Shown: piece by piece, positions 1-8,580 of the stretch
How the letters are laid out: each line of letters opens with the position of its first letter
How positions within the stretch are numbered: the first letter of the stretch is position 1
Assembly (NCBI RefSeq): GCF_025994435.1
Contig: NZ_BAQK01000072.1
Location: 6,463 to 70,462 of the forward strand
Length of the DNA: 64,000 nucleotides
Reading direction: 5' to 3'
From: Gluconacetobacter johannae
GTDB lineage: Bacteria > Pseudomonadota > Alphaproteobacteria > Acetobacterales > Acetobacteraceae
Program-made: the position numbers and the translations under genes
The notes under the pieces: model-generated
Seen by the model: only the letters and a program-made list of their open reading frames with translations
The model's database searches: none
What the model was told of the DNA's origin: nothing

Positions 1-463
1 CCCGCGCGAGGCCGCGCGGCGCGAAAATCTGATTACACTGCGCGCCGCCGAACAGGCCGGCCTGTCCGCGACCCTGATCTGGCACGAGGCCCCACACCGG
101 CTGGCGGGGATGTTGGCCGACCTGGCCGACATCTTCGGCGCCGACCGTCCCGCCGCCGTGGCGCGGGAACTGACCAAACGGTTCGAGGAAGTGCGGCGCG
201 GCCCCGTCGGCACGCTGGCGGCCTGGTACGACCAGACGCGCGCGCGGGGCGAAATCACGGTGCTGCTGGGGCCGCCCGGCGCCGACGATCGCGGGGCGGA
301 TGACCTGGACAGCCGCCTGCGCGCGGCCCTGGCCACATTGTCGGTCAAGGACGCGGCGGCGCTGGTGGCCGGGGCGGTCAACCTGCCCAAGCGCACGGTC
401 TATGCCCGCGCGCTGGAACTGGCCCGCGAGGAAGGGCAGCCCGGGGACCCGCACGGTTACTGA
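1..463 (+). CDS. rsmI: 16S rRNA (cytidine(1402)-2'-O)-methyltransferase, C-terminal part
   Basis: The reading frame is already open at base 2 and runs to the TGA at 461-463, so only the last ~153 codons of a ~280-residue protein are present. RsmI 2'-O-methylates C1402 in the decoding centre of 16S rRNA with S-adenosylmethionine, in the cytoplasm. The fragment carries the typical late motifs: a HEAPHR segment, then RPAAVARELTKRFEEV and RGEITVLLGPP. A C-terminal helical tail follows. An ATG at base 110 is an internal methionine, not the start. The gene converges on lolA and the two ends overlap by 7 bp. Confidence 0.9.
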   Translation, partial: PREAARRENLITLRAAEQAGLSATLIWHEAPHRLAGMLADLADIFGADRPAAVARELTKRFEEVRRGPVGTLAAWYDQTRARGEITVLLGPPGADDRGADDLDSRLRAALATLSVKDAAALVAGAVNLPKRTVYARALELAREEGQPGDPHGY

Positions 464-1131
464 TCGCCGATATCCGTATCGAACAGGCTGTCGGGCTGCG
501 GCCCCCCGCCCAGACGGACATTGAACAGGTCCACGCGGGTTTCCTGTCCCTGGGCATCGACGACGCTCCAGGAGCGCAGGGCCAGCGGATTGTCATGAAA
601 CACCAGTGTCAGGCTCCCGTCCCCTGGCGACGCGGTCCGCGCCAGCGTGACCTGCACCAGCCCGTTGGCGTGCGTGAAACCGGTAACGGTCACATCGCCT
701 GAGAGTTGCAGGTCGGGCCGCAGCAGCAGCCCCAGCGGGGTCTTGTCCAGCGGTATCGTCGTGGTCTGGCCAAGCTGGCTGTCGTTGAAGACCACCTGGC
801 CATGGTTGGCCACCAGCAGCAGCGGGCTCGGCTTGTCGTATTCGAAGCGCATCCGCCCCGGCCGGTTGAGCCACGCGGTGCCCGTCGTCCGCTTCCCGTC
901 GGGGGCCAGTTGCTGGAACTGGGCCTCCAGCGTCGTGATGCCGTTCAGATAGGCCTGGACCCTCTGCACCCAGGCCCGATCCGCCGGCGACAGGGACAGC
1001 GCGGCCGCCGTCTGCGCCCGGGCGGCGGGCATGGATACCGGACAGGCCACCGCCGCGGCCCCGGCCAGCAGGCAGGCCGCAAGCCGCGCGGGCAAGGGAA
1101 ACCGTTCTGAAAGACGAGAGGGTCGCGTCAT
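457..1131 (-). CDS. lolA: Outer-membrane lipoprotein carrier protein LolA
   Basis: LolA is the periplasmic chaperone that takes lipoproteins from the inner-membrane LolCDE complex to the outer membrane. The 224-residue product has an N-terminal signal peptide (hydrophobic stretch about residues 14-36) with a probable signal peptidase I site after ARA at ~39. The mature part shows LolA-family features: LEAQFQQ near the start of the fold, GTAWLNRPGRMRFEYDKP, and a repeating beta-strand pattern through LFDTDIGDQ. The length fits the family. The 3' end overlaps the end of rsmI by 7 bp. The next gene upstream on this strand ends 110 bp away, so it probably has its own promoter. Confidence 0.88.
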   Translation of the reverse strand: MTRPSRLSERFPLPARLAACLLAGAAAVACPVSMPAARAQTAAALSLSPADRAWVQRVQAYLNGITTLEAQFQQLAPDGKRTTGTAWLNRPGRMRFEYDKPSPLLLVANHGQVVFNDSQLGQTTTIPLDKTPLGLLLRPDLQLSGDVTVTGFTHANGLVQVTLARTASPGDGSLTLVFHDNPLALRSWSVVDAQGQETRVDLFNVRLGGGPQPDSLFDTDIGDQ

Positions 1132-1241
1132 GGGATCCGATCGGGCACAGGCGGGCCGCCGGCGGGCGCCGGGCCTGTCTTCGTTGCCCGATCATTCCGG
1201 CAAGATCAAGGCGTTCCGGACCCGACGCCCCCCGCGACGTT

Positions 1242-1925
1242 TCAGCGCAGCCTGCCCGACGCCACCAGCGCCGCCAGCCCCGGCGGCAGGTCGATCCCCG
1301 GCGGCAGTTCCGGCGCCCCCTGCGGCGCGTCCAGCACCGTATGCATCGGCAGCACCCCGGCCCAGACCGGCACCTCGGCCTCGGCGGCGTCGCCGGGCGG
1401 GCCACCGCGCGTCTTGGCGCTGGCCTCCTCGATGTCCATCCACAGCACGGCGGTCGCCTTCAGCTCCTGCGCCGTCATCGGACGCAGCGTGTCCCACCGG
1501 CCGGGGAACAGATCCTCGACCATGTCGCGCAGGGCGCCGGCAACCGCCTCGTCGCCCTCCAGCCGCCGGGCGGTGCCGAAGACCATCGCCGAGCGGTAAT
1601 TGACCGAATGGCTGAACGCCGACCGCGCCATCACATAGCCATCCATCAGCGTGCAGGTCAGGCAGACCCGCGCGCCCTCGGCCGCGCGCAGGAAACGGCT
1701 GGCCGCCGACCCGTGCCAGTAGACGCGATTCCCCACCCGCCAATGCAGGGTCGGCGTCACATAGGGCGCGCCGTCGATGACGTAGCCCACATGGCACACC
1801 GGCGTCGCATCCAGGATGGCATGGACGTCGGCGTGGGCGTAGCTGCCCCGCTCATGCGCCCGGCGGACCCGGTTGCGTTCGGTGACGGGATAGAGATCCG
1901 GCTGCGGGGAAGCGGGATCGGACAT
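1242..1925 (-). CDS. Pyridoxamine 5'-phosphate oxidase-like flavin-nucleotide-binding protein
   Basis: A 227-residue protein of the split-barrel PNPOx-like family. The order of segments is that of the family: NRVRRAHERGSY near the start, an ILDATPVCHVGYVIDG strand pair, PTLHWRVGNRVYWHGS, and a VNYRSAMVFGTAR strand. The ATG at 1925 is chosen because AGGAG lies about 8 bases upstream; in-frame ATGs at 1949 and 1955 lack such a site. It is divergent from a MocR/PdxR-type regulator at 2037. Such pairs are common, so regulation by that neighbour is likely (inference). The substrate is unknown; detoxification or B6-related chemistry is possible. Confidence 0.8.
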   Translation of the reverse strand: MSDPASPQPDLYPVTERNRVRRAHERGSYAHADVHAILDATPVCHVGYVIDGAPYVTPTLHWRVGNRVYWHGSAASRFLRAAEGARVCLTCTLMDGYVMARSAFSHSVNYRSAMVFGTARRLEGDEAVAGALRDMVEDLFPGRWDTLRPMTAQELKATAVLWMDIEEASAKTRGGPPGDAAEAEVPVWAGVLPMHTVLDAPQGAPELPPGIDLPPGLAALVASGRLR

Positions 1926-2036
1926 CGTGGGGGCTCCTGCCTGTTGCATCGTCATGCTGCCATGTAAAACGGTCTGCCGGTAACGACCGCCTGGGCGATT
2001 TCGACCAGACCAGTTTAAAGGAAAGGCCCGTTCTCC

Positions 2037-3488
2037 GTGGCACGCGACACGATCCGCACACCCGCCGCATGGCTGGTGCTGGACCGGCAGGCCGGCGCGC
2101 TGGAGGCGCAGATCCATCGCACGATCCGCGACCGGATCCTGGGCGGCCAGTTCGCGGCGGGCGACCGCCTGCCGTCCAGCCGGGCGCTGGCCGTGGCGCT
2201 GGGCGTCGCGCGATCGACCGTCGTGCAGGCCTACGAACGTTTGCGCGCCGAAGGCTTCCTCGCGGCACGCGGCGGGTCGGCCACACGCATCGCCGCCCTG
2301 CCGTCCCCGCCGCCGCACGGGCGCGCGCCCACGGCCGCAATCCCCCCGCCGGCTCCATCTTCCCTGCCGAACAGCTCGGCGTCGGGCGCGTTCCAGCCCG
2401 GCCTGCCGGACCTGACGTCCTTCCCCCATGCCGCCTGGGCGCGCTGCCTGGGCGCGCGGGCCCGGTCGGGCCGGACGGTCGATCTGGGCTACGGCCCCGC
2501 GGCCGGGGCGGCCGAACTGCGCGCCGCCATCCTGTCCCACGTCGCGGCCACGCGCGGCGTCGTCGCGACGGCGGACCGGGTTGTCATCGTGCCCTCGACC
2601 CGCATGGCCATCGACGTGATCGCCCGCGTCGTCCTGACCCCCGACCAGCCGGGCGGCGACGTCGCCTGGGTCGAGGACCCCGGCTATCCCGCATCCCACG
2701 CCCTGCTGCGCGCGGCGGGCGCGCGGCTGGTCCCGGTCGCGTGCGACGCGCACGGCATGGATGTCGCCAGGGCGGACGGCCCGCCGCCGCGCCTGATTTC
2801 CGTAACGCCATCGCATCATTATCCGACCGGCGCCACCATGACCCTGCAACGCCGGCTGGCGGTGCTGGCCGCGGCGCAGGCCAGCGGGGCGGTGATCCTC
2901 GAGGACGATTACGACAGCGAATTCCAGTACGGATCACGCCCCATCGCCGCCTTGCAGGGCATCGACCGGACGGAATCCGTGGCCTATCTGGGCACGTTTT
3001 CAAAAACCCTGGCGCCGGGGCTGCACGTCGCCTACGCCATCCTGCCGGCCTGGCTGGCGCCACGGGTCGCCGATGCGCTGCGGATGCGCGGCGCGTCGGT
3101 CCCGGTCCATGTCCAGGTCGCGCTGGCGGATTTCGTGACTGACGGGCACCTGCGGGCGCATGTGCGCCGGATGGGCGCAATGTATGCCCAACGGATGGCC
3201 GCCACCGTCGCCGCGCTGCGCCGGCATTGCGGCGACATCCTGACCCCCGGCGCCGGCGAAGGCGGCCTTCAGCTTGCGGCATGGTTCACCGACCCGGCGA
3301 TGGACGACCGCGCCGTCGTCCGCGCGCTCAATGCACGCGGGCTGGCGATCCTCCCCCTGTCGGAATTCCATCTGGGCCCCGCGCGCCCAGGGCTGCTGCT
3401 GGGCATCGCACGCGCAACGGCCGACGACGCCGACCGCGCGGCACGGCAGATCCGCGCGGCGGCACGCCTCGGGGCGCCGCCGCCCTGA
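2037..3488 (+). CDS. MocR/PdxR-family transcriptional regulator (GntR HTH fused to aminotransferase fold)
   Basis: A 483-residue fusion. Residues ~18-85 form a GntR winged helix-turn-helix (ARSTVVQAYERLRAEGF). Residues ~120-480 form a class I aminotransferase domain. The PLP-binding lysine is visible as K323 in GTFSKTLAPGL, with the upstream ILEDDYDSEF segment that positions the cofactor. The start is GTG at 2037, preceded by a purine-rich AAGGAAAGG. MocR proteins bind DNA and sense PLP or an amino-acid adduct. The 111-bp gap to the divergent flavin-binding protein gene is the expected operator region. I see no clear direct repeats in it. Confidence 0.88.
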   Translation: MARDTIRTPAAWLVLDRQAGALEAQIHRTIRDRILGGQFAAGDRLPSSRALAVALGVARSTVVQAYERLRAEGFLAARGGSATRIAALPSPPPHGRAPTAAIPPPAPSSLPNSSASGAFQPGLPDLTSFPHAAWARCLGARARSGRTVDLGYGPAAGAAELRAAILSHVAATRGVVATADRVVIVPSTRMAIDVIARVVLTPDQPGGDVAWVEDPGYPASHALLRAAGARLVPVACDAHGMDVARADGPPPRLISVTPSHHYPTGATMTLQRRLAVLAAAQASGAVILEDDYDSEFQYGSRPIAALQGIDRTESVAYLGTFSKTLAPGLHVAYAILPAWLAPRVADALRMRGASVPVHVQVALADFVTDGHLRAHVRRMGAMYAQRMAATVAALRRHCGDILTPGAGEGGLQLAAWFTDPAMDDRAVVRALNARGLAILPLSEFHLGPARPGLLLGIARATADDADRAARQIRAAARLGAPPP

Positions 3489-3507
3489 AAACGCGGTTCG
3501 GGGTGCC

Positions 3508-4467
3508 CTACCCCGCCGACCCGATCAGGATGCCGGCGGCGAAGACCAGCGCGCCACCCACGACGATCTGCACGATCGCCGAGCCGAACGGCGTCTCCTG
3601 GTAGCGCCATCGCACCCACGAGATCACGAACAATTCCACCACCACCACCAGCATGGCGATCAGCATGGCAACCGAAAAACTGCCGATCAGGAACGGGATG
3701 GTATGGCCGATTCCGCCCGCCGTGGTCATCAGCCCGCAGACCAGCCCGCGCAGCAGCGGCGCGCCCCGGCCGGACAGCTTGCCGTCATCCGACAGGGCCT
3801 CGGCAAAGCCCATGGAAATCCCGGCGCCGACCGATGCCGCAATCCCGACCAGGAAGGCCTGCCACGCCTGATGCGTCGCGAACGCGGCGGCGAAGACCGG
3901 GGCCAGGGTCGAAACCGACCCATCCATCAACCCGACCAGGCCGGGCTGGATCACCTGCAGGATGAAGCGGCGGCGCGCGCCTTCGTCCTCGTCCTCGCGC
4001 TTGCTGGCCGGCAGGCGGTTGCGTTCGATGACGCCCGCGGCCTGTTCGTGCCGGTCCTCGGCCACCGCCAGGTCACCCAGCAATTTGCGCGTCGCCGCGT
4101 CGGTGGTACGCAGCGCCGCCTGGCGATAGAACCGCGCGGCATCCGCTTCCATCTGCCGGGCATGGCCGCGCACGGCGTCGATCCCCAGCCGTTGCACCTG
4201 CCAGGCGGGGCGGCGCACCATGAAACCGGCGATGTCCTGCCGCCGGACCAGCGGAATATGGGTGCCGAACCGCCGGACATAGAGGTCGATCAGGGCGCGC
4301 CTGTGCTCGTCCTCCTCCTGCGCCATGTCGGTGAAGATGTTGGCGGTATCGGGATAGTTCTCACGAAGGGCATACGCGAAATCGGCATAGATCCGCCCAT
4401 CCTCCTCCTCGTTCGAAATCGCGAGCGCGAGGATGTCCTGATCGCTCAGGGTCGTGAATTTCCGCAT
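3508..4467 (-). CDS. mbfA: Membrane-bound ferritin-like iron exporter MbfA (rubrerythrin-VIT1 fusion)
   Basis: A 319-residue protein with an N-terminal ferritin-like di-iron domain (~1-150) and a C-terminal VIT1/CCC1-type membrane domain (~165-319, about four or five hydrophobic segments). Iron ligand motifs are visible: EEEDGRIY near residue 21, QEEDEHRR near 50 and AEDRHEQ near 139. MbfA proteins in Bradyrhizobium and Agrobacterium export iron and protect against peroxide and iron stress under Irr control. GLMDGSVSTLAPVFAAAF is the characteristic entry into the VIT domain. It converges with the regulator gene at 3488. A candidate Irr-type element lies upstream and is listed separately. Confidence 0.86.
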   Translation of the reverse strand: MRKFTTLSDQDILALAISNEEEDGRIYADFAYALRENYPDTANIFTDMAQEEDEHRRALIDLYVRRFGTHIPLVRRQDIAGFMVRRPAWQVQRLGIDAVRGHARQMEADAARFYRQAALRTTDAATRKLLGDLAVAEDRHEQAAGVIERNRLPASKREDEDEGARRRFILQVIQPGLVGLMDGSVSTLAPVFAAAFATHQAWQAFLVGIAASVGAGISMGFAEALSDDGKLSGRGAPLLRGLVCGLMTTAGGIGHTIPFLIGSFSVAMLIAMLVVVVELFVISWVRWRYQETPFGSAIVQIVVGGALVFAAGILIGSAG

Positions 4468-4519
4468 GGCGCCTGTATGCCGAAATCACCCCAGCGACTC
4501 AAGACATTTCGATACCGTG

Positions 4520-4529
4520 AGAATTGTTC
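4520..4529. promoter_or_regulatory. Candidate iron control element (ICE-like core) upstream of mbfA
   Basis: AGAATTGTTC contains the GAA-N3-TTC core of the Irr-binding ICE motif of alphaproteobacteria. It lies 53 bp upstream of the mbfA start, inside the 115-bp gap to gshA. The left arm fits (A before GAA); the right arm is degenerate (GCG instead of an A-rich arm). Irr regulation of mbfA is known in rhizobia. Use of this site here is inference. Confidence 0.35.
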
Positions 4530-4582
4530 GCGTTATCAGCAGCAGAAGATCGAAATCCCCGCCTTACCGCGCGGACGCCCCC

Positions 4583-5995
4583 TCAGATCGCCGCTTCGTC
4601 GAAGATCCGGTTCACGTCGCCGTTCCACCGTCCGTGATAGCGTTCCAGCCACCGTCCGGCCTGTGTCGGGCCGCCGGCCGCGATCTCGTGCAGCGGGTCC
4701 AGGAAATGGCGTTCGTCCCGTTCGGCCGCGTCGGTCAGCGCGCGCGCGCGCAGCCCCTGCGCGGCGATATCGACCATGCGGCGGGCCAGGTCGCGCGCAC
4801 TGCCCCCCGCCCACGGGGCGTCCAGCCCCAGGCGGGGCACGGCGGCGCGCAGTTCGGCATACGCCTCCCACGGCTGTTCGCGGACCAGCGCGTCGGCGGC
4901 GGCCAGGGCTGCCTCGTCATACAGCAGCCCGACCCACAGGGCCGACTGCGCCATCATCATCTCGGGCGATCCGGCATCCGCGCCGCGCATCTCCAGGAAG
5001 CGCTTCAGGCGGACGTCGGTGAAGGCAGTCGTCAGATGATCCTCGAAATCACCCAATGTCGGCGTCAGGCCGTCCAGCCCGTCCTGGCGCTCGCCATTCA
5101 TCCAGGCCCGGAGCGACCGGCCCGCCACGTCCAGAATGACGCCGTCGCGCACGATGAAATACATCGGCACGTCCAGCAGCCATTCGACATAGGGCTCAAA
5201 CCCGAAATCCGGGCGGAAGAACGCCGCCGGCATGCCCGAGCGCGCATTGTCAGTATCGGTCCAGACCTGCGCGCGATTGGACTGGAAACCGTTGGGCCGG
5301 CCCTCGTAGAACGGCGAATTGGCGAACAGCGCCGTCGCCACCGGCTGCAACGCCAGGGACACCCGCAATTTGCGGAGCATGTCGGCCTCGGACGCGAAAT
5401 CCAGATTGACCTGCACGGTGCAGGTCCGCTGCATCATGTCCAGGCCCAGCGACCCGACCTTGGGCATGTAGGCCCGCATGATGGCGTAGCGGCTCTTGGG
5501 CATCCAGGGCATGTCCGCCCGGCGCGCCGTCGGATGGAAGCCCAGCGGCGCGAACCCGATGCCCAGCGACCGGGAAATCGGGCGGATCGCCTCGAAATGC
5601 CGGGCCATCTCATGCGCCGTGTCGTGCAGGCTGGCCAGCGGCGCACCCGACAGTTCGAACTGGCCGGCCGGTTCCAGCGACACCGAATTGCCGCGCTCCG
5701 GCCCGATGCCCTTCAGCCCGATCAGGTTCCCCTTGTCATAGATCCCCTCCCATTCTCCGCCGTCGCCCTGGCGGTGCAGGTCGGCCAGGATCTCGGCGAT
5801 CCCGTCGGGGCTGTAGGCGGGCGGCATCCAGGCCGGACGGCCGGGGCCGGCGGCCTCGGGGCGGACAAAGCCGAATTTCTCATGCTCGGTCCCGATCCGC
5901 CAGCGATCGCGCGGCTTGCCCCCCTCCGCCAGCAGGGCGGCCAGTTGGCTCACCGATTCGATGGGGGTGATATCTTGCTCGCCGGGATTCGACAT
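4583..5995 (-). CDS. gshA: Glutamate-cysteine ligase, alphaproteobacterial/plant type
   Basis: Catalyses ATP-dependent joining of L-glutamate and L-cysteine, the first step of glutathione synthesis, in the cytoplasm. The 470-residue product has the hallmarks of the proteobacterial/plant GCL branch: GTEHEKFGF near residue 43, a GNSVSLEPAGQFELSGAP segment, MQRTCTVQVNLDF, and a C-terminal RYHGRWNGDVNRIFDEA. The start at 5995 has GAGGA about 10 bases upstream. The frame stays open to 6097, but that part is not GCL-like. It lies 85 bp downstream of rsmE on the same strand, and co-transcription is plausible. Confidence 0.92.
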   Translation of the reverse strand: MSNPGEQDITPIESVSQLAALLAEGGKPRDRWRIGTEHEKFGFVRPEAAGPGRPAWMPPAYSPDGIAEILADLHRQGDGGEWEGIYDKGNLIGLKGIGPERGNSVSLEPAGQFELSGAPLASLHDTAHEMARHFEAIRPISRSLGIGFAPLGFHPTARRADMPWMPKSRYAIMRAYMPKVGSLGLDMMQRTCTVQVNLDFASEADMLRKLRVSLALQPVATALFANSPFYEGRPNGFQSNRAQVWTDTDNARSGMPAAFFRPDFGFEPYVEWLLDVPMYFIVRDGVILDVAGRSLRAWMNGERQDGLDGLTPTLGDFEDHLTTAFTDVRLKRFLEMRGADAGSPEMMMAQSALWVGLLYDEAALAAADALVREQPWEAYAELRAAVPRLGLDAPWAGGSARDLARRMVDIAAQGLRARALTDAAERDERHFLDPLHEIAAGGPTQAGRWLERYHGRWNGDVNRIFDEAAI

Positions 5996-6080
5996 GGGTT
6001 TCGGAATAGTCCTCAGAAACAGAAAAGTAACCGATCGGCCGACCGGACGAATACTGGCCGCGCCAGGACCGGACAGACGA

Positions 6081-6848
6081 TCAGCGCGACCCTGCACCAG
6101 ACGCGCGACGGAAACCAGCCCCCATCAGGGACAGGCCACATGCCACGGCCGTGTCTGCGCGCAGGATGCGCGGACCGAGCGATATCATCGTAACAAACGG
6201 CCGCGAACGCAACAGAGCCACCTCGGCGGCGGAAAATCCGCCCTCCGGCCCGACCAGCAGCCCGTCGCCGTCACGGACCCCCTCGACGGAGGCCGCCCCG
6301 ACTTCCGCCGTCCCGTCCCGCTGCGCGGGCCGCTCGGCGGCGACGAACAGGCGGCGATCCTGCGGCCAGGCCCCCAGGCGATCGGCCAGAAGCAGTGGCT
6401 CCTCGACCTCCGGCACGTCCAGGCGCTCGCATTGCTCGGCGGCTTCGACGGCAATGCCGGCAAGGCGCGCGCCGTTCACCCTGTGGGTGTTGGTCCGCTC
6501 GGTCAGCACGGGCAGGAAGCGCCTGACCCCCAGTTCGGTGCCCATGCGGATGACCAGGTCGGTGGCATCGCGCTTCAGCGGCGCGAACAGCAGCACCGGG
6601 CCGGCGACGGGTTCCGCCGGCCGGGTCCGGCGCCGCACGCGCACCTGCCCGCGATCGCGGCGCAGCGCCTCGATCCCGGCCCGCCATTCGCCGTCACGCG
6701 CGTTGAACAGCGCGACCTCGTCCCCCGTCCCCATCCGCAGGACCGTGCCCAGGTAATGCGCGTGCCCCGGCGCCAGTTCCACGACCGCGCCGTCCTGCAT
6801 CGGCGGCCGCGTCGCGGGGTCCACGAACAGGCGGGGACAATCCTTCAT
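6081..6848 (-). CDS. rsmE: 16S rRNA (uracil(1498)-N3)-methyltransferase
   Basis: A 255-residue SPOUT methyltransferase that methylates N3 of U1498 in 16S rRNA. The N-terminal PUA-like part contains HYLGTVLRMGTGDEV. The C-terminal knotted SAM-binding part contains LVGPEGGFSAAEVALL and LGPRILRADTAV, the family signature. In many bacteria the last motif reads RTETA; here it is RADTA. The ATG at 6848 has AGGAG about 10 bases upstream, so the in-frame ATG at 6908 is rejected. Divergent from ubiA across 151 bp, which must hold promoters for both directions. Confidence 0.92.
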   Translation of the reverse strand: MKDCPRLFVDPATRPPMQDGAVVELAPGHAHYLGTVLRMGTGDEVALFNARDGEWRAGIEALRRDRGQVRVRRRTRPAEPVAGPVLLFAPLKRDATDLVIRMGTELGVRRFLPVLTERTNTHRVNGARLAGIAVEAAEQCERLDVPEVEEPLLLADRLGAWPQDRRLFVAAERPAQRDGTAEVGAASVEGVRDGDGLLVGPEGGFSAAEVALLRSRPFVTMISLGPRILRADTAVACGLSLMGAGFRRASGAGSR

Positions 6849-6999
6849 GCCAATCCAAACTCCTGCACCCCACCGCCGGCCGGCGGCGGCCCGATCCCTC
6901 TTGACCATGACGAACCATCCGGCCCATCACACCGGGGCCTTAGCAGCCTCGCAGTCCGGCGTCATCATGGCCGGATATTCCCGGCCGGAGACATAGACG

Positions 7000-7917
7000 T
7001 TGAGCGGTTCCCTGCCCCACACCGATATCCGTGCCGAAGGGTGGATCGGCCGACTGCCGCCGGCGATCCGTCCCTACGCTCTGCTTGCGCGGCTGGACCG
7101 GCCGATCGGCACCTGGCTTCTGTTCCTGCCGGGCGTGTGGGGCATCCTGCTGGCGAACGGCATCGACGCGCGCGGGCGCGTCCGGCTGATCGTGCTGTTC
7201 GGCGTCGGCAGCCTGGTGATGCGGGCCGCGGGATGCGTGGTGAACGACATGTGGGACCGCGACATCGACCAGCGCGTCGCCCGGACGGCGGGGCGGCCGC
7301 TGGCCTCGGGCGCTCTGCGGATGCGCCAGGCCGCGGTCTTCCTGCTGGTCCTGCTGACGATCGGGCTGGCGATCCTGCTATGCCTGAATCCGCTGTCGCG
7401 CCTGCTGGGCGCGTCGTCGCTGCTGCTGGTCGCGCTGTATCCGCTGGCCAAGCGGGTGACGTGGTGGCCGCAACTGGTCATGGGGTTCACCTTCGGTTTC
7501 GGCGCGCCGCTGGGCTACGCCGCCGCCGCCGGCCGGATCGACGCCGCCTGGGTGGCGCTGTATGCCGCCACCATCCTGTGGCAGCTCGGCTTCGATACGA
7601 TCTACGGCTTCCAGGACATGGAGGACGACGCGCGGATCGGGGTGAAATCGACATCCCGCCTCTGGGCCGGGCAGGCGCGCGGCTTCGTCGGCGCGTGCTA
7701 CGCCCTGTCGCTGGCGGCACTGCTGGCGGCGGGTGGCCTGGGGGGAATGGGGCCGGGCTTCTGGCCGGCGATGCTGCTGCCGGCGGCGGCGATGGCCTGG
7801 CAGGTCGCGCGGCTGGACGTCGCCGATCCCCGGGGGTGCCTGGGCCTGTTCCGCTTCAACCGCGAAACCGGGCTGGCCGTCGCGCTGGCGCTGCTGGCCG
7901 GGCTGCTCGGCCGATGA
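7000..7917 (+). CDS. ubiA: 4-hydroxybenzoate polyprenyltransferase
   Basis: An integral membrane prenyltransferase that attaches the polyprenyl tail to 4-hydroxybenzoate in ubiquinone synthesis. Both Mg-pyrophosphate motifs are present: NDMWDRDID near residue 81 and YGFQDMEDD near 203. The 305 residues hold about eight or nine hydrophobic helices, the usual size. The start appears to be TTG at 7000, with GGAG at 6987-6990 as ribosome binding site; no better in-frame start precedes ADIRAEGW-like sequence. Its TGA overlaps the ATG of the next gene (ATGA), so the two are translationally coupled. Confidence 0.93.
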   Translation: MSGSLPHTDIRAEGWIGRLPPAIRPYALLARLDRPIGTWLLFLPGVWGILLANGIDARGRVRLIVLFGVGSLVMRAAGCVVNDMWDRDIDQRVARTAGRPLASGALRMRQAAVFLLVLLTIGLAILLCLNPLSRLLGASSLLLVALYPLAKRVTWWPQLVMGFTFGFGAPLGYAAAAGRIDAAWVALYAATILWQLGFDTIYGFQDMEDDARIGVKSTSRLWAGQARGFVGACYALSLAALLAAGGLGGMGPGFWPAMLLPAAAMAWQVARLDVADPRGCLGLFRFNRETGLAVALALLAGLLGR

Positions 7918-8576
7918 ACCCGCGCGCGCCGGCGGAGGCGCGGGCCTTCGTCACGGCGCATACCACCCTGGCCCATGCCCCGCTGGTGCCGGAAATCGCA
8001 CTGCACCTGGCCACCGAGATCACGCCGGTCTGGCAGGCCAGCGAGGACTGGCTGGCGCAGAACGGCATCGAACCGCCCTTCTGGGCCTTCGCCTGGCCGG
8101 GCGGGCAGTTGCTGGCCCGCCACATCCTGGACAACCCCGGACTGGTCGCGGGACGGCGGGTCCTCGATTTCGCGGCGGGGTGCGGCATCGCGGCCATCGC
8201 CTGCGCGCAGGCCGGCGCGGCCTCGGTCGAAGCGGCGGAAATCGACCCGCTGGCGGTGGCGGCCATCGCGCTGAACGCCGACGCCAACGGCGTGAACGTC
8301 ACCGCCACCGGGGCGGACCTCGTGGGGGCAGCCCCCTGCTGGGACCTCATCCTGTGCGGGGATGTCTGTTACGAAAGCCCGATGACGCAGCACATCCTGC
8401 CCTGGCTGCGGCGCTGCGCCCGCACGGCCGAGGTCTGGATCGCCGACCCCGGCCGCGCCTACCTGCCACGCGACGGGCTGGATGCGCTGCTGATCCGGGA
8501 GATCCCCACCACCATGGAACTGGAAGACCGGACGGTGCGCCGGACGACGCTCTATCGCGTCCGGCCGGCGCCGTGA
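7914..8576 (+). CDS. Class I SAM-dependent protein lysine methyltransferase (METTL20/ETF-beta type)
   Basis: A 220-residue Rossmann-fold methyltransferase. Motif I is DFAAGCGIAAIA (about residue 83). The acidic motif II end is EAAEIDPLAV, and the post-motif reads LILCGDVCYESPM. The order EPPFWAFAWPGGQLLARHIL before motif I is typical of bacterial homologues of human METTL20, which methylates electron-transfer flavoprotein beta near its recognition loop. A PrmA-like ribosomal-protein methyltransferase is the main alternative. Start ATG 7914 overlaps the ubiA stop by 4 bp. Placement with ubiquinone synthesis suits an ETF target feeding the quinone pool (inference). Confidence 0.72.
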   Translation: MNPRAPAEARAFVTAHTTLAHAPLVPEIALHLATEITPVWQASEDWLAQNGIEPPFWAFAWPGGQLLARHILDNPGLVAGRRVLDFAAGCGIAAIACAQAGAASVEAAEIDPLAVAAIALNADANGVNVTATGADLVGAAPCWDLILCGDVCYESPMTQHILPWLRRCARTAEVWIADPGRAYLPRDGLDALLIREIPTTMELEDRTVRRTTLYRVRPAP

Positions 8577-8580
8577 CGGA

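Noticed and set aside
1926..2849. N-terminal extension of the flavin-binding protein up to 2849
   Set aside because: The extra residues are antisense to the MocR gene; a good ribosome site marks ATG 1925.
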